Assembly: GCF_014699005.1 (NCBI RefSeq)
Contig: NZ_JACWZY010000003.1
Coordinates: 1 to 64,000 of the forward strand
Origin: Spirosoma profusum
GTDB taxonomy: Bacteria > Bacteroidota > Bacteroidia > Cytophagales > Spirosomataceae
Length of the DNA: 64,000 bases
Direction: 5' to 3'
The translations under genes were made by a program, and so were the position numbers. Positions 27,248-35,948 of the stretch are shown here, piece after piece (the stretch's first letter is position 1; each line of letters opens with the position of its first letter). Below the pieces are notes generated by a model. The model had not been told where the DNA came from, ran no database searches, and saw nothing but the letters and a program-made list of their open reading frames with translations.

Positions 27248-28507
27248 ATGGTTCTGGACGTACCTCCTACCGATACGCCACTTGGCCGGGGTATCAAACA
27301 CATTGGCATTGGTAAGTACGGCAGCAAACCACTTACGCCCGAATTAATGGCTGAATGTCGCGTGGCGCTGGCCGACCCAATGGCGCATCCGTTGCAAAAA
27401 GGGGCCTTTCTGGGTTCGCTCATTGCCAAAGGGCCAACACCTGAAGAGCGAACACTGGAAGACGTAATTGGTAAAGGTGCGTTTTCTCACCCTACGTTTT
27501 TTATCAATAAAGTTTGCCCTGATCTGGCAACCGGCATGCTCCCCATTGCAACTAAATTGATTCGGGGTGATCATTTACAGGTTTCAGAAGCTCAGCAACT
27601 GGGCGATTATCTATTCGGTCGGGATAACTGCGAGACATTTCGGGCATTGGCTGCCAGCATCATGCGGGTTCGTCACGAGACCAACGATGAATACCTTGGA
27701 CTCATGCGGGCTGCTGAACGAACCTTTACGCCCGGATTCCGGCAGATGAGTTGCGCCGACCGACCGCTGATTCAGCTTGCCGAACCATTCGATGGCGTTG
27801 AAAATAGCTATCTGATAACACCTTTACTGGCTCAGTTTTTTCAAAAACGAGGTTACGGGGCTGTATCGCTGGTTGGGCGGTCGGGCGGGCCAAAATTTAC
27901 GCTCAATGCTCAGGATGTCTATATGCATCTGGGCTGTCAATTCCTGCAAAGCAATCACGAACTCGATACGGTTCTAGAGCCTTACGGCTGGGTGCTAGAC
28001 CAGAAAGCAATGTCTCCTGCGCTGAATCGGTGGGTCGATAGACGTCATCTAATGATTAAACGCCCCTTTCTGGCAACGCTCGAAAAAGTCCTGAATCCCT
28101 GCCACGCCCGGATTCTCGTTACGTCGGTTTTTCACATTACGTATCAGATGAAAATGGCGGAACTTGCCATGTTAGCCAACTTCGATGGCGTTATTGTGCT
28201 CAAACGCGGTCAGGAAGGTAGTCTGTCCCCTTCTACTAGTCGGGCGAGTGGCGTTCTGTGTGCCGTTCGAACACCAAGAGGCCATTTGTTTTTCCAGCAT
28301 TTCGACGCCGATGCACCTGCCTTTTCAGCATTTCGGACTGATAAAGAACCGGAGTACGAACAGCCACAACCTATGGAGAACGCCCAACTGGTAAGCCAGT
28401 TTGCGAAACAGGGAAAAACCACAAACGCTGATTTCGACAATCGGGTACGACTTGCTCACGCACTGTATGGGCGAGGCCTTGATTGGATTGAGGGACAACT
28501 ACGTTAA
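27248..28507 (+). CDS. anthranilate phosphoribosyltransferase-like (TrpD2/YbiB type) protein
   Basis: A 419-residue protein with the two-domain nucleoside phosphorylase/phosphoribosyltransferase fold: an N-terminal helical part (GIGKYGSKPLTPELM, HPLQKGAFLGSL) and a phosphate-binding Gly-rich part (VSLVGRSGGPKF). It lacks the exact TrpD PRPP signature and is not near trp genes, which fits the TrpD2/YbiB group, reported to bind nucleic acids rather than make tryptophan precursors. The substrate remains open. A strong terminator lies 170 bases downstream. Confidence 0.65.
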   Translation: MVLDVPPTDTPLGRGIKHIGIGKYGSKPLTPELMAECRVALADPMAHPLQKGAFLGSLIAKGPTPEERTLEDVIGKGAFSHPTFFINKVCPDLATGMLPIATKLIRGDHLQVSEAQQLGDYLFGRDNCETFRALAASIMRVRHETNDEYLGLMRAAERTFTPGFRQMSCADRPLIQLAEPFDGVENSYLITPLLAQFFQKRGYGAVSLVGRSGGPKFTLNAQDVYMHLGCQFLQSNHELDTVLEPYGWVLDQKAMSPALNRWVDRRHLMIKRPFLATLEKVLNPCHARILVTSVFHITYQMKMAELAMLANFDGVIVLKRGQEGSLSPSTSRASGVLCAVRTPRGHLFFQHFDADAPAFSAFRTDKEPEYEQPQPMENAQLVSQFAKQGKTTNADFDNRVRLAHALYGRGLDWIEGQLR

Positions 28508-28676
28508 ACCGCTTGTCTACTCCATTTGCCTTTCATCCAAATCCGGTGACGAATTTTGGCTGTTCTGCATCTTTCAGACAAATACAACTGAACGAAAAGA
28601 GCCCCTGCATCATTAATCCTTTATTTGAATATTTAACAAAGGGTTGGGCAGAATAGTAAACGACAGCTAAAGGATG

Positions 28677-28715
28677 AAACGGACGTAGCATTAACCTCGC
28701 TACGTCCGTTTTTTG
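28677..28715 (+). terminator. terminator before lhgO
   Basis: Stem AAACGGACGTAGC (28677-28689) and its complement (28699-28711) with a 9-base loop and a T-run. It ends transcription from the YbiB-like gene only 24 bases before the lhgO start codon. Confidence 0.85.
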
Positions 28716-28726
28716 TTGTCAGGCCG

Positions 28727-28734
28727 TACCTTTG
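28727..28734 (+). promoter_or_regulatory. -7 promoter element of lhgO
   Basis: TACCTTTG matches TAnnTTTG and ends 4 bases before the ATG at 28739, so the transcript would start at or next to the start codon. No good TTG lies at the expected upstream distance, because that place is taken by the terminator stem. Confidence 0.45.
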
Positions 28735-28738
28735 CACA

Positions 28739-29935
28739 ATGACAGACGTAATAATCATCGGTGGAGGCATTGTTGGGTTAGCCACCGCATTACAGTTAAA
28801 GCAGCAACGGCCCGGTTTAAAAATCATTCTGCTTGAAAAAGAGTCGTCTGTAGCGCGGCATCAGACCGGCCATAACAGCGGTGTCATTCACTCTGGATTA
28901 TATTATAAACCGGGCAGTTTGAAAGCGACAAACTGCATCCGTGGCTACCAGATGCTAATAGATTTCTGCGATGCCGAAAACATTCCCTACGACCTTTGCG
29001 GAAAGATTGTTGTGGCTACAAAAGCAGAAGAAATCCCACAATTAGAAACGCTCTACCAACGTGGTCAGCAGAATGGGTTAGGTGGGCTGAAAAAGCTCAC
29101 CATCGCCGAAATGCGTGAAATTGAGCCTCACGTCAATGGCGTAGCCGGCATGTTCGTGCCGCAGACGGGCATTGTTGATTACAAACAGGTTACGGAAAAA
29201 TATGCGGTCAAATTTCAGGAGCTGGGTGGCGAAATCCGGTTCAATGAACGTGTAGAGCAGGTAACTCCTGGAACAAGCCTGAGCATTGTCGTAACGGATA
29301 AAGGTCGTTACGAGACGAAATTAGTTGTCAACTGCGCGGGTCTTTACTCTGATAAAATCGCTCAACTTACCCAACGTGAGGCTGTTGATGTACGTATCGT
29401 TCCCTTCCGAGGTGAATATTTTAAGCTAAAGCCTCACAAAGAGTATCTGGTAAAAAACCTGATTTATCCGGTACCAGATCCTAATTTTCCGTTCCTGGGA
29501 GTCCACTTTACCCGGATGGTTCACGGCGGTGTAGAAGCTGGCCCGAATGCCGTACTGGCGTTCCAGCGGGAGGGCTATACAAAATCAGCCATCAACCTGA
29601 AGGAATTATTTGAAACGCTTGCGTGGCCAGGTTTTCAGAAAGTAGCGGCTAAGTACTGGGAAACTGGCCTGGGCGAAATGTACCGCTCCTTCTCAAAATC
29701 GGCATTTACCAAAGCCCTGCAAGCCCTGATTCCCGACATTCAGGAAGCTGACCTCGAACCGGGTGGCGCGGGTGTTCGTGCACAAGCCTGCGACCGTACG
29801 GGCGGATTGCTCGATGATTTCGCCATTTTAGAAACCGACAAAGCTATCAACGTAGTGAATGCCCCCTCTCCCGCTGCTACGTCGTCGTTATCAATTGGGA
29901 AAACCGTTTCGGAGAAAGTACTAGCGCGTTTTTAA
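28739..29935 (+). CDS. lhgO: L-2-hydroxyglutarate oxidase
   Basis: A 398-residue FAD-dependent oxidoreductase of the DAO family. The FAD site GGGIVGLATA is at residues 8-17, followed by ESSVARHQTGHNSGVIHSG, a signature of LhgO, and a C-terminal GAGVRAQA region. It oxidises L-2-hydroxyglutarate, a by-product of central metabolism, to 2-oxoglutarate and passes electrons to the membrane. Stands alone between two terminators; converges on the doc gene. Confidence 0.9.
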   Translation: MTDVIIIGGGIVGLATALQLKQQRPGLKIILLEKESSVARHQTGHNSGVIHSGLYYKPGSLKATNCIRGYQMLIDFCDAENIPYDLCGKIVVATKAEEIPQLETLYQRGQQNGLGGLKKLTIAEMREIEPHVNGVAGMFVPQTGIVDYKQVTEKYAVKFQELGGEIRFNERVEQVTPGTSLSIVVTDKGRYETKLVVNCAGLYSDKIAQLTQREAVDVRIVPFRGEYFKLKPHKEYLVKNLIYPVPDPNFPFLGVHFTRMVHGGVEAGPNAVLAFQREGYTKSAINLKELFETLAWPGFQKVAAKYWETGLGEMYRSFSKSAFTKALQALIPDIQEADLEPGGAGVRAQACDRTGGLLDDFAILETDKAINVVNAPSPAATSSLSIGKTVSEKVLARF

Positions 29936-29952
29936 CGTAGCGGAACGGGCCA

Positions 29953-29987
29953 AATCGCTACGTAAGTTACTTAACAACGTAGCGATT
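29953..29987. terminator. two-way terminator or hairpin between lhgO and doc
   Basis: Arms AATCGCTACGT (29953-29963) and its complement (29977-29987) lie between the convergent stops. A further ACGTAGCG at 29935-29942 can also pair with the left arm, so two alternative stems are possible. Confidence 0.6.
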
Positions 29988-30387
29988 ACAATGGCTGAAT
30001 ATTTGCCTTGAACCACTCCTGCACGCTTTCGAGAGAATGTTGCCCCGATGCTACGTCGAGCGTGAATTGGATTAACAGATCGTCGTTTACCGAAGCGATG
30101 AATTTATAATTATTGAGAAGCAGAAAAATTAAAGCTGCCTGCAAACCAGTACGTTTGTTTCCATCCTGAAAAATATGGTTGCAGACGACATTGTACATGT
30201 ACAACCCTGCTTTCTGATAAACCTCAGGGTACAATGGTTCGCCAAACATTTCTGCTTCTACAGCTTACAGCAAATAATCCAGATTTTCCTCGTGAAGAAA
30301 GTTGTTGGGCGGAACAAAATTTCCGCCAAATAACCGGATTTGATGGTGATTAATCGCGATTATTTCCGGTTTGATCAGATAGATCAT
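29986..30387 (-). pseudogene. doc: Doc/Fic death-on-curing toxin gene interrupted by one in-frame stop
   Basis: From the ATG at 30385-30387 the frame codes 40 residues (including INHHQIRLFGG, the usual Doc start), then TAA at 30265-30267, then continues in the same frame through AVEAEMFGEPLYPE to the Fic motif HIFQDGNKRTG and a normal C-terminus. Restoring one codon (GAA to TAA by a single change) would give a full-length Doc of 133 residues. Doc proteins phosphorylate elongation factor Tu. A shorter product could start at the ATG at 30249 and would keep the Fic motif but lack the N-terminal part. It follows the antitoxin stop by one base. Confidence 0.85.
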
Positions 30388-30388
30388 T

Positions 30389-30580
30389 TTAAGCTAAAGC
30401 TTCCCAAACCGCTTTATATTTTACCGATGTTTTAGTCAGTAATTGCTCAAAACGTTCGCGTCGCTGCGTTTCCTGATTGCTCAGAATGGTATCAAGTAGT
30501 GTATTGACATCATCGTAATAGCTTTCCGGAATTTGCTGTACCTTTTCAACAAGTTGTTGCTTCTTTTCCTGTGCTGTCAT
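30389..30580 (-). CDS. antitoxin partner of the Doc-like toxin
   Basis: A 63-residue charged, helical protein started at the ATG at 30580, which lies about 17 bases after a -7 element (30597-30604); the longer frame runs through the promoter. The C-terminal segment KTSVKYKAVWEALA resembles the neutralising tail seen on small antitoxins beside Doc in Bacteroidota. It is followed after one base by doc, the standard antitoxin-toxin order. The family is inferred from position and style, not from a clear motif. Confidence 0.7.
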   Translation of the reverse strand: MTAQEKKQQLVEKVQQIPESYYDDVNTLLDTILSNQETQRRERFEQLLTKTSVKYKAVWEALA

Positions 30581-30596
30581 GGCCGGTGCATTTTTA

Positions 30597-30604
30597 CAAA
30601 GATA
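30597..30604 (-). promoter_or_regulatory. -7 element of the antitoxin-toxin operon
   Basis: Minus-strand TATCTTTG matches TAnnTTTG; the transcript would start around 30590. This supports the short start for the antitoxin. No clear TTG is seen at the -33 position. Confidence 0.45.
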
Positions 30605-30708
30605 ACAATATTGCGACGTAGCGAGGTTCGAATGGTAACGCCCGAACAATGCTATACGGATTGTCGTTGTGTAGAAAAACAGCTTTTAGCTTAAAATTGG
30701 AATACACT

Positions 30709-31215
30709 ATGAAAGCGAATAATCAAGTTGAGGAACTAGATACACCATCCGACCTGAAAGAGAAAGGACGTGAAAAAGTAGCGGAAGCATTGAACCGACT
30801 CGTTGCCGACGCTTTTGCCCTATACATCAAAACAAAAAACTTTCATTGGCACGTATCGGGCCGCCATTTCCGGGATTATCACTTGCTGCTGGATGAACAG
30901 GCCGAGCAGATTTTTGCAACGATTGACCCACTGGCCGAACGTGTTCGGAAAATTGGCGCCAATACCATCCGTTCGGTTGCGCATATTGCTCAGTTACAAC
31001 GGGTGAAAGACAACGACGAGGATTTTGTGGCCCCAAAAGATATGTTGCTGGATCTGCTGGCCGAAAACAAGAAGATGGCAAAAGCCATGCGTGACGCTCA
31101 CCAGATTGCCGACGATGCTGAGGACGTAGCAACGGCTAGTTTGCTGGAGAATTTTATCGATGAAACCGAACGACGCACCTGGTTCCTGTTCGAAACTACG
31201 CGCGAGCTGAATTAA
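30709..31215 (+). CDS. dps: Dps family DNA-binding ferritin
   Basis: A 168-residue protein started at the ATG at 30709; the open frame before it shows no resemblance to Dps. The ferroxidase residues are visible: NFHWHVSG (His about 46 and 48), then DYHLLLDEQAEQIFATIDPLAERV with Asp and Glu about 62 and 66. Dps forms a 12-subunit shell that stores iron and protects DNA from peroxide. The short N-terminal tail is charged, as needed for DNA binding. Divergent from the toxin pair. Confidence 0.9.
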   Translation: MKANNQVEELDTPSDLKEKGREKVAEALNRLVADAFALYIKTKNFHWHVSGRHFRDYHLLLDEQAEQIFATIDPLAERVRKIGANTIRSVAHIAQLQRVKDNDEDFVAPKDMLLDLLAENKKMAKAMRDAHQIADDAEDVATASLLENFIDETERRTWFLFETTRELN

Positions 31216-31216
31216 A

Positions 31217-31306
31217 TTTTGTCATGCTGAGGAACGAAGCATCTTAAAGTATCCTGATCCTTAAGTTTGGAATCCTTAAGATGCTTCGTTCCTCAGCACG
31301 GCAAAA
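31217..31306. repeat. 90-bp palindromic repeat, copy A
   Basis: Arms of 31 bases (31217-31247 and 31276-31306), core GTCATGCTGAGGAACGAAGC, with a 28-base loop. Copies B, C and D have the same total length and arm pattern. It lies between dps and the NUDIX gene. Confidence 0.9.
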
Positions 31307-31355
31307 AAGCGGTGGTCTTTTCCAGAAACATATTGGGAAAGATCACCGCTTTTTT
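31304..31355 (+). terminator. terminator after dps
   Basis: Stem AAGCGGTGGTCTTTTCC with its complement GGGAAAGATCACCGCTT, then seven T. It overlaps the last bases of repeat copy A by three bases. Confidence 0.85.
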
Positions 31356-31367
31356 TAAGTTGCCAAC

Positions 31368-31820
31368 ATGAAAGTTCGCCCAAGCGCCCTTATCTGGCGA
31401 CAAAATGCTAACCACACCGAGATTTTACTGATGCGTTATCAATATGGCGGTCAGGATGTATTTGCGCTTCCGGGTGGTAGTCCCGACCGGGGTGAGACCT
31501 TACCCGAAACGATTGCCCGTGAAATTCAGGAAGAACTAGGCGTTTCGGTTGAAATTGGAGAAATGATTCTGGCGGGCGAAATGCTGCTGACGCAACGTAA
31601 CAACGACGTATTACACATCGTTTTTGCCGCTCGGAACGTAGTGGGTGAACCCAAATTGAACCCCGACGAAACTACGGCTCTCGAACTGGTCTGGAAGCCA
31701 CTTAGCGAACTTGATAATCTAAATCTTTACCCAAATATTGGTAGTAGACTTCAATCATGGTTCAGTTCTGCTACGTATCCGGGCTACGTTGGACGTATTG
31801 AGCAACAATATTTTGGGTAA
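31368..31820 (+). CDS. NUDIX hydrolase
   Basis: A 150-residue protein with a complete Nudix box at residues 37-59 (GSPDRGETLPETIAREIQEELGV, matching Gx5Ex7REUxEExGU). Such enzymes hydrolyse nucleoside diphosphates linked to other groups, for example damaged nucleotides or ADP-ribose; the substrate cannot be told. Followed after 18 bases by a DinB-like gene, probably in the same transcript. Confidence 0.85.
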   Translation: MKVRPSALIWRQNANHTEILLMRYQYGGQDVFALPGGSPDRGETLPETIAREIQEELGVSVEIGEMILAGEMLLTQRNNDVLHIVFAARNVVGEPKLNPDETTALELVWKPLSELDNLNLYPNIGSRLQSWFSSATYPGYVGRIEQQYFG

Positions 31821-31838
31821 ATCTTTGTCAGAAATACA

Positions 31839-32285
31839 ATGCTGGTAGACGTACTGAAAACGCTTTTTCAACGCGATCTTGAAAAGTTAAAAGTAGAAAT
31901 CAATCTTTACAAAGACGAACCGAAAATCTGGTACGTTGAGAAAAGCATTGCCAACTCAGGTGGTAACCTCTGCCTGCACCTGGTTGGTAACCTGAATACC
32001 TACATCGGAGCCGAGTTGGGCAAAACGGGTTACGTACGCAACCGCGAGCTTGAATTTTCGCTCAAAAATGTTCCGCGAACCGAGTTGTTAGCCAAGATTG
32101 ATGAAACGATGATCGCGGTTGAAAAAGGACTTAATAACATATCGGACGAGCAACTTGAGGCAGAATATCCGATGCTGGTATTTGATAAACCCACCTCAAC
32201 AGAATACTTGCTAGTGCATTTGACAACGCATCTAACGTATCATCTCGGTCAAATTAACTATCACCGACGGTTATTGGATACGTAA
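31839..32285 (+). CDS. DinB superfamily protein (DUF1572 type)
   Basis: A 148-residue helical-bundle protein. Metal-ligand His residues appear in the DinB pattern: CLHLVGNL near residue 47 and the C-terminal HLTTHLTYHLGQINYHRRL. Members are metal-binding, many acting as thiol transferases for bacillithiol or related cofactors, but the function here is unknown. Ends 12 bases from the convergent symporter. Confidence 0.75.
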   Translation: MLVDVLKTLFQRDLEKLKVEINLYKDEPKIWYVEKSIANSGGNLCLHLVGNLNTYIGAELGKTGYVRNRELEFSLKNVPRTELLAKIDETMIAVEKGLNNISDEQLEAEYPMLVFDKPTSTEYLLVHLTTHLTYHLGQINYHRRLLDT

Positions 32286-32297
32286 TTCCCGAATGCT

Positions 32298-33689
32298 TCA
32301 ATTTGCCGCCGGATTCAGACTTCGTTTAGCGCTCACTAAACTACCGACTATCATACCCGCCAGACTAGCCAATAAACCCCAGATGATGGGCGGGTATGAA
32401 GTGTCTTGCCACAAACAAAGCAACCAGACGCTGAAACCAATCGCCATCGAGCAAAGGCAACCCGTCAGATTGGCTCGTTTCCAGTAAATTCCCGCGGCAA
32501 GCGGTACGAACAGGGATACCAGACTAAACGCCGAAGATTCGCCTACCAAATCGAAAATGTTGGTTTCGCGCGTAGTACTCATAAGTACGCACACGATCGT
32601 GATAACGACCACCGCCCAACGTATTGTTGCCAAGAGTGCTTTATCGCTGATGTCGGGCCGGAAAAACTTCATTACGTTCTCGCCAAAAACGGTTGATGGC
32701 GCAAGAATCGCACCGCTCGATACGCTTAGAATGGCTGACGTAACAGCGCCAAAAAACAGTATCTGAAGCGGTAAACTACCGTGGCGCATCACCATGTTCG
32801 GAATGATAAGCTGACTGTCTTTGGGCAGATCAGGATGCAGCATTTTGGCGCTTAACGCAATAAACAGCGGTAGCATCGCAATGGTCAGGTACATTCCCGA
32901 TGCCAGATACGACGCCCGAACCGACACCTTTTCGGACTTCGCCGACATAACTCGCTGGAATACATCTTGCTGAGGAATTGAACCTAGTCCAATTGTAATC
33001 CAGGCCGCTACGTATTCGAGCCAGTCTTTGGCGGTATTATTAGGAAAAAAGCGGAAAAAACCGGGTTGTGTTCGCCGTTGGATGGTCTCCCAACCGCCCA
33101 CGTCGTTCCAGAGTATAACGGCTAATACTGCCAATGCTACAATGATGATGAGGTTATGGAAAAAATCGGTGACCGAAATCGACCACATACCGCCCATCAG
33201 TGTGTAAATCATCACAATTGTAGCGCTCCCGATCACGCAATACTCACGCGGAATGTCGGTTACTACGCTCAAAACAATGCCAATGGCTACAAGCTGTGCC
33301 GCAATCCAGCTGAAATATGACGGAATTACCATCAAAGCCGACAGCAATTCCGCCGACCGCCCGAACCGTATTCGAAAATAATCGCAGAACGTAGTGATAT
33401 TGAGTTTATAAAGCGGCCGTGCAAAAAAAGCCCCGACCAGAAACAGACACAACGCCGACCCAAACGGCTCTTCGATAACTGCCAGAAGCCCGCCTTCCAC
33501 AAACATGGCTGGTGCGCCCATGATCGTTTCGGAGCCAAACCACGTAGCGAACGTAACGGAAGCCGCCAGAAACAGGGGTAAGCCCCGGCCAGCCAGCACA
33601 AAATCCTGTGACGTAGTGACTTTACGAGCGGCCCAGGCGCCAACCGCTACGTTGGAGAGAAGGTAGAGAGAGATAAAAAAGAGGAGCAT
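32298..33689 (-). CDS. sodium:solute symporter (SSS family)
   Basis: A 463-residue inner-membrane protein with about 13 hydrophobic segments. It opens with a membrane helix (MLLFFISLYLLSNVAVGAWAA) and contains the SSS pattern: FATWFGSETIMG, a long amphipathic region with GLGSIPQQDVFQRVMSAKS, and SVSSGAILAPSTV. The substrate is not evident from sequence. The closest metabolic neighbour is the myo-inositol oxygenase 226 bases upstream (with a 90-bp repeat between), so inositol or a sugar acid is a reasonable guess only. Confidence 0.8.
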   Translation of the reverse strand: MLLFFISLYLLSNVAVGAWAARKVTTSQDFVLAGRGLPLFLAASVTFATWFGSETIMGAPAMFVEGGLLAVIEEPFGSALCLFLVGAFFARPLYKLNITTFCDYFRIRFGRSAELLSALMVIPSYFSWIAAQLVAIGIVLSVVTDIPREYCVIGSATIVMIYTLMGGMWSISVTDFFHNLIIIVALAVLAVILWNDVGGWETIQRRTQPGFFRFFPNNTAKDWLEYVAAWITIGLGSIPQQDVFQRVMSAKSEKVSVRASYLASGMYLTIAMLPLFIALSAKMLHPDLPKDSQLIIPNMVMRHGSLPLQILFFGAVTSAILSVSSGAILAPSTVFGENVMKFFRPDISDKALLATIRWAVVVITIVCVLMSTTRETNIFDLVGESSAFSLVSLFVPLAAGIYWKRANLTGCLCSMAIGFSVWLLCLWQDTSYPPIIWGLLASLAGMIVGSLVSAKRSLNPAAN

Positions 33690-33786
33690 GGTGAGAGCGT
33701 AGTACGGCCAAAACTAAAGATTCTAGCAATAAAAATTCCGTAAGCAGTCGAAAACCACTTACGGAATTTATGTAGCGAACTTGCTT

Positions 33787-33876
33787 TTTTGTCATACTGA
33801 CGAAGGAAGCACCTTAAGGCGTCTTCACTCTTAAGTCAGGATATGTTAAGATGCTTCCTTCGTCAGCATGACAAAA
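33787..33876. repeat. 90-bp palindromic repeat, copy B
   Basis: Arms 33787-33817 and 33846-33876, core GTCATACTGACGAAGGAAGC, 28-base loop. Arm changes against copy A occur in pairs, so the hairpin is kept. Lies between the symporter and the myo-inositol oxygenase gene. Confidence 0.9.
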
Positions 33877-33914
33877 AATTCATTTGCTGACTTGATATTA
33901 AACACCTAGATGCT

Positions 33915-34769
33915 TTACAACTTCAGCGTCGCGGGCAGGTATTTTGCAATCAAGTCTTCGTAGTAAGGTTTCAATTCGCTTACAACCGGAGGTTTTGGGC
34001 TCTTTGAATACAAATCGTATGGATTGAATTTCCGCACCCACTTGAACATTTCATGGTCGTGATCGTCCATCAGGTGATTATAAGCCTCCTCGCGGTGCTG
34101 CGAATAGAATGAGTGGTAGCGCATCATATACAACGCTGGCTCGGGCATATAATCCTTCATGATTTGGTATAGGTACTCGTCGTGCCCCCACGACATATGT
34201 ACGTTACGTAGTCCGCAATTCGGCTCGTAAACGCCGTATTTCGTATTATATTTCTCGTCGTAGCTATCGGGGTTGTTGGCGAAAAATTCGGGGTAAACAA
34301 TCTTATCCGAATGCGCGCAACCAACCGGGAACGTATCGCCCACTACGGCCCACTGCGGTTCACCGAACAGACACAGTACTTTGCCCATATCGTGCAGGAA
34401 GCCCGTCAGCACAAACCAGTCAGGATGACCATCGGCGCGGATGGATTCGGCGGTTTGCAGCAGGTGCTGAAGCTGATCAAGATCGGTATCGGGGTCAGAA
34501 TCGTCGACGAGGGTGTTCAGGAATTCCATCGCGCCCCAAACCGGCAATTCTTTTTTATCGAATTTCAAAAACTCCCGCTCTTTTTCGCGCACGAAATCAT
34601 ACGTCTGATACGTATGGTTCAGTCGATAAAACTCCCGAACAGTATCACGCTCGGGCGTGTCGTAGTTACGATAGTCTTCCTTCGCTTTATGCTCTGGTTG
34701 TGGGTAACGGCTCAATACGTCGTCTTCCCATACATCAAGACTGGCAAGAGGGGCGGTTTCGCTAATCAT
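33915..34769 (-). CDS. miox: myo-inositol oxygenase
   Basis: A 284-residue di-iron HD-domain enzyme opening myo-inositol to D-glucuronate with oxygen. I start at 34769 ([14 protein letters not shown]); the upstream frame is AT-rich. The iron ligands are visible: HD in FLHDMGK, then [18 protein letters not shown] and [11 protein letters not shown], and the C-terminal [11 protein letters not shown] with the Asp/Lys substrate contacts. This is the animal- and plant-type enzyme, found in some Bacteroidota. It lies between two SSS symporters; glucuronate-using genes are not in the window. Confidence 0.93.
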   Translation of the reverse strand: MISETAPLASLDVWEDDVLSRYPQPEHKAKEDYRNYDTPERDTVREFYRLNHTYQTYDFVREKEREFLKFDKKELPVWGAMEFLNTLVDDSDPDTDLDQLQHLLQTAESIRADGHPDWFVLTGFLHDMGKVLCLFGEPQWAVVGDTFPVGCAHSDKIVYPEFFANNPDSYDEKYNTKYGVYEPNCGLRNVHMSWGHDEYLYQIMKDYMPEPALYMMRYHSFYSQHREEAYNHLMDDHDHEMFKWVRKFNPYDLYSKSPKPPVVSELKPYYEDLIAKYLPATLKL

Positions 34770-34853
34770 GTTAAATGAAAATTTAGGCAACAAATTTCTT
34801 AAAATTATTACTGAAAACCAATAAGATACCAATAGGGTTCAACGTAAAACTTA

Positions 34854-35942
34854 TTATTGGGTCAACTCGTCAAGTGTAAGTATATCAGCGAGTTCAGTTG
34901 GATTAGCACTAGCCAGTAGTTTCAATACGGCGGCTGCATTGGCTTTATTATCGGCCTTGTTCGAAAAATAAGCCATTAGAAACTTTTTATCCGGTATTGA
35001 AACCACAAAATTATTGAATCCAGACGTGCTTCCGGAGTGAAAAAGTACCGGATTATTCGGTTGCCGGAAAAACCAGCCAGCCGCGTAATAACTCCCCGGA
35101 TTGGTCGAAATCGTTTGCTTCGTGCGATTGAGAATGGCTTTTAATTCAAGCAACGTATTGTTACGTAGTGCGTTAATCCATTTCTGATAATCTGTCAGCG
35201 ACGTATATACGCCACCATCCCCTTTCGTGGCGCTGGTCAGGCTTTGGTCGGAGAAGGCGAATATTTTTCCTTTTTTACGATAACCCATAGCCCGATTAGC
35301 AATAGGTTTTCCAGCTTCATAAATTACTGACTGATTCATTTGAAGCGGCTTGAAAATACGCTCCCGCAGGAACGTAGCATACGTATCACCCGATACGCGC
35401 TCGATGAGAAGCGCTAACAGGCAATACCCGGAATTACTATACCGAAACTGGCTTCCCGGCTCGAAATACAATGAATCCCGATCTTTAAGCAGATTCAGTA
35501 CGTCCTCATCTAGCAGTTGTTTGGTCTGTTTGGGCGACATCAGGGATTCATAATCCAGAATACCCGATGAATGTGTTAATAAATTTTGTATTTGTACTTT
35601 TCGGGCAACCTGAACATTCAATTCAGGAAAAAACCGAATAAGCGGGTCATCTAGAGAGAGTTTTCCTTCTTTTTCCAATAAAAGAATACTCATCGCCGTA
35701 AACTGCTTCGTCACCGACGCCATGCGGAAATTGGTGGTTGGCGAGATTCCCTTTTTCTGCGCTACGTTCGATAATCCACTCCCATGCTGATAGATAACTT
35801 TCCCGTCTATTTCGACCAGTAAAGCTGCTCCTGGCAGATTGGGTTTAGTGGTTGCCTGCATAAGGGAATCGAGCCGCGCAGGCAACTGGGCAAAAAGGGG
35901 AGTCGCCAACAATAGTAGACCCGCTATTACTACGTTCGGCAT
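34854..35942 (-). CDS. secreted serine hydrolase, class C beta-lactamase family
   Basis: A 362-residue protein with a signal peptide (to about residue 18, TPLFAQ). The catalytic pair is SVTK (Ser about 76, Lys about 79), the second motif YSN is at about 168-170 and the third HSG at about 315. Such proteins are often D-amino-acid or ester hydrolases rather than resistance enzymes, so no antibiotic role is claimed. Start ATG at 35942; it lies 6 bases after the stop of the SGLT-type symporter and is probably cotranscribed. Confidence 0.85.
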   Translation of the reverse strand: MPNVVIAGLLLLATPLFAQLPARLDSLMQATTKPNLPGAALLVEIDGKVIYQHGSGLSNVAQKKGISPTTNFRMASVTKQFTAMSILLLEKEGKLSLDDPLIRFFPELNVQVARKVQIQNLLTHSSGILDYESLMSPKQTKQLLDEDVLNLLKDRDSLYFEPGSQFRYSNSGYCLLALLIERVSGDTYATFLRERIFKPLQMNQSVIYEAGKPIANRAMGYRKKGKIFAFSDQSLTSATKGDGGVYTSLTDYQKWINALRNNTLLELKAILNRTKQTISTNPGSYYAAGWFFRQPNNPVLFHSGSTSGFNNFVVSIPDKKFLMAYFSNKADNKANAAAVLKLLASANPTELADILTLDELTQ

Positions 35943-35948
35943 GGGGTA

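Noticed and set aside
34854..35942. An antibiotic-resistance beta-lactamase
   Set aside because: The family contains many peptidases and esterases, and nothing nearby points to resistance.
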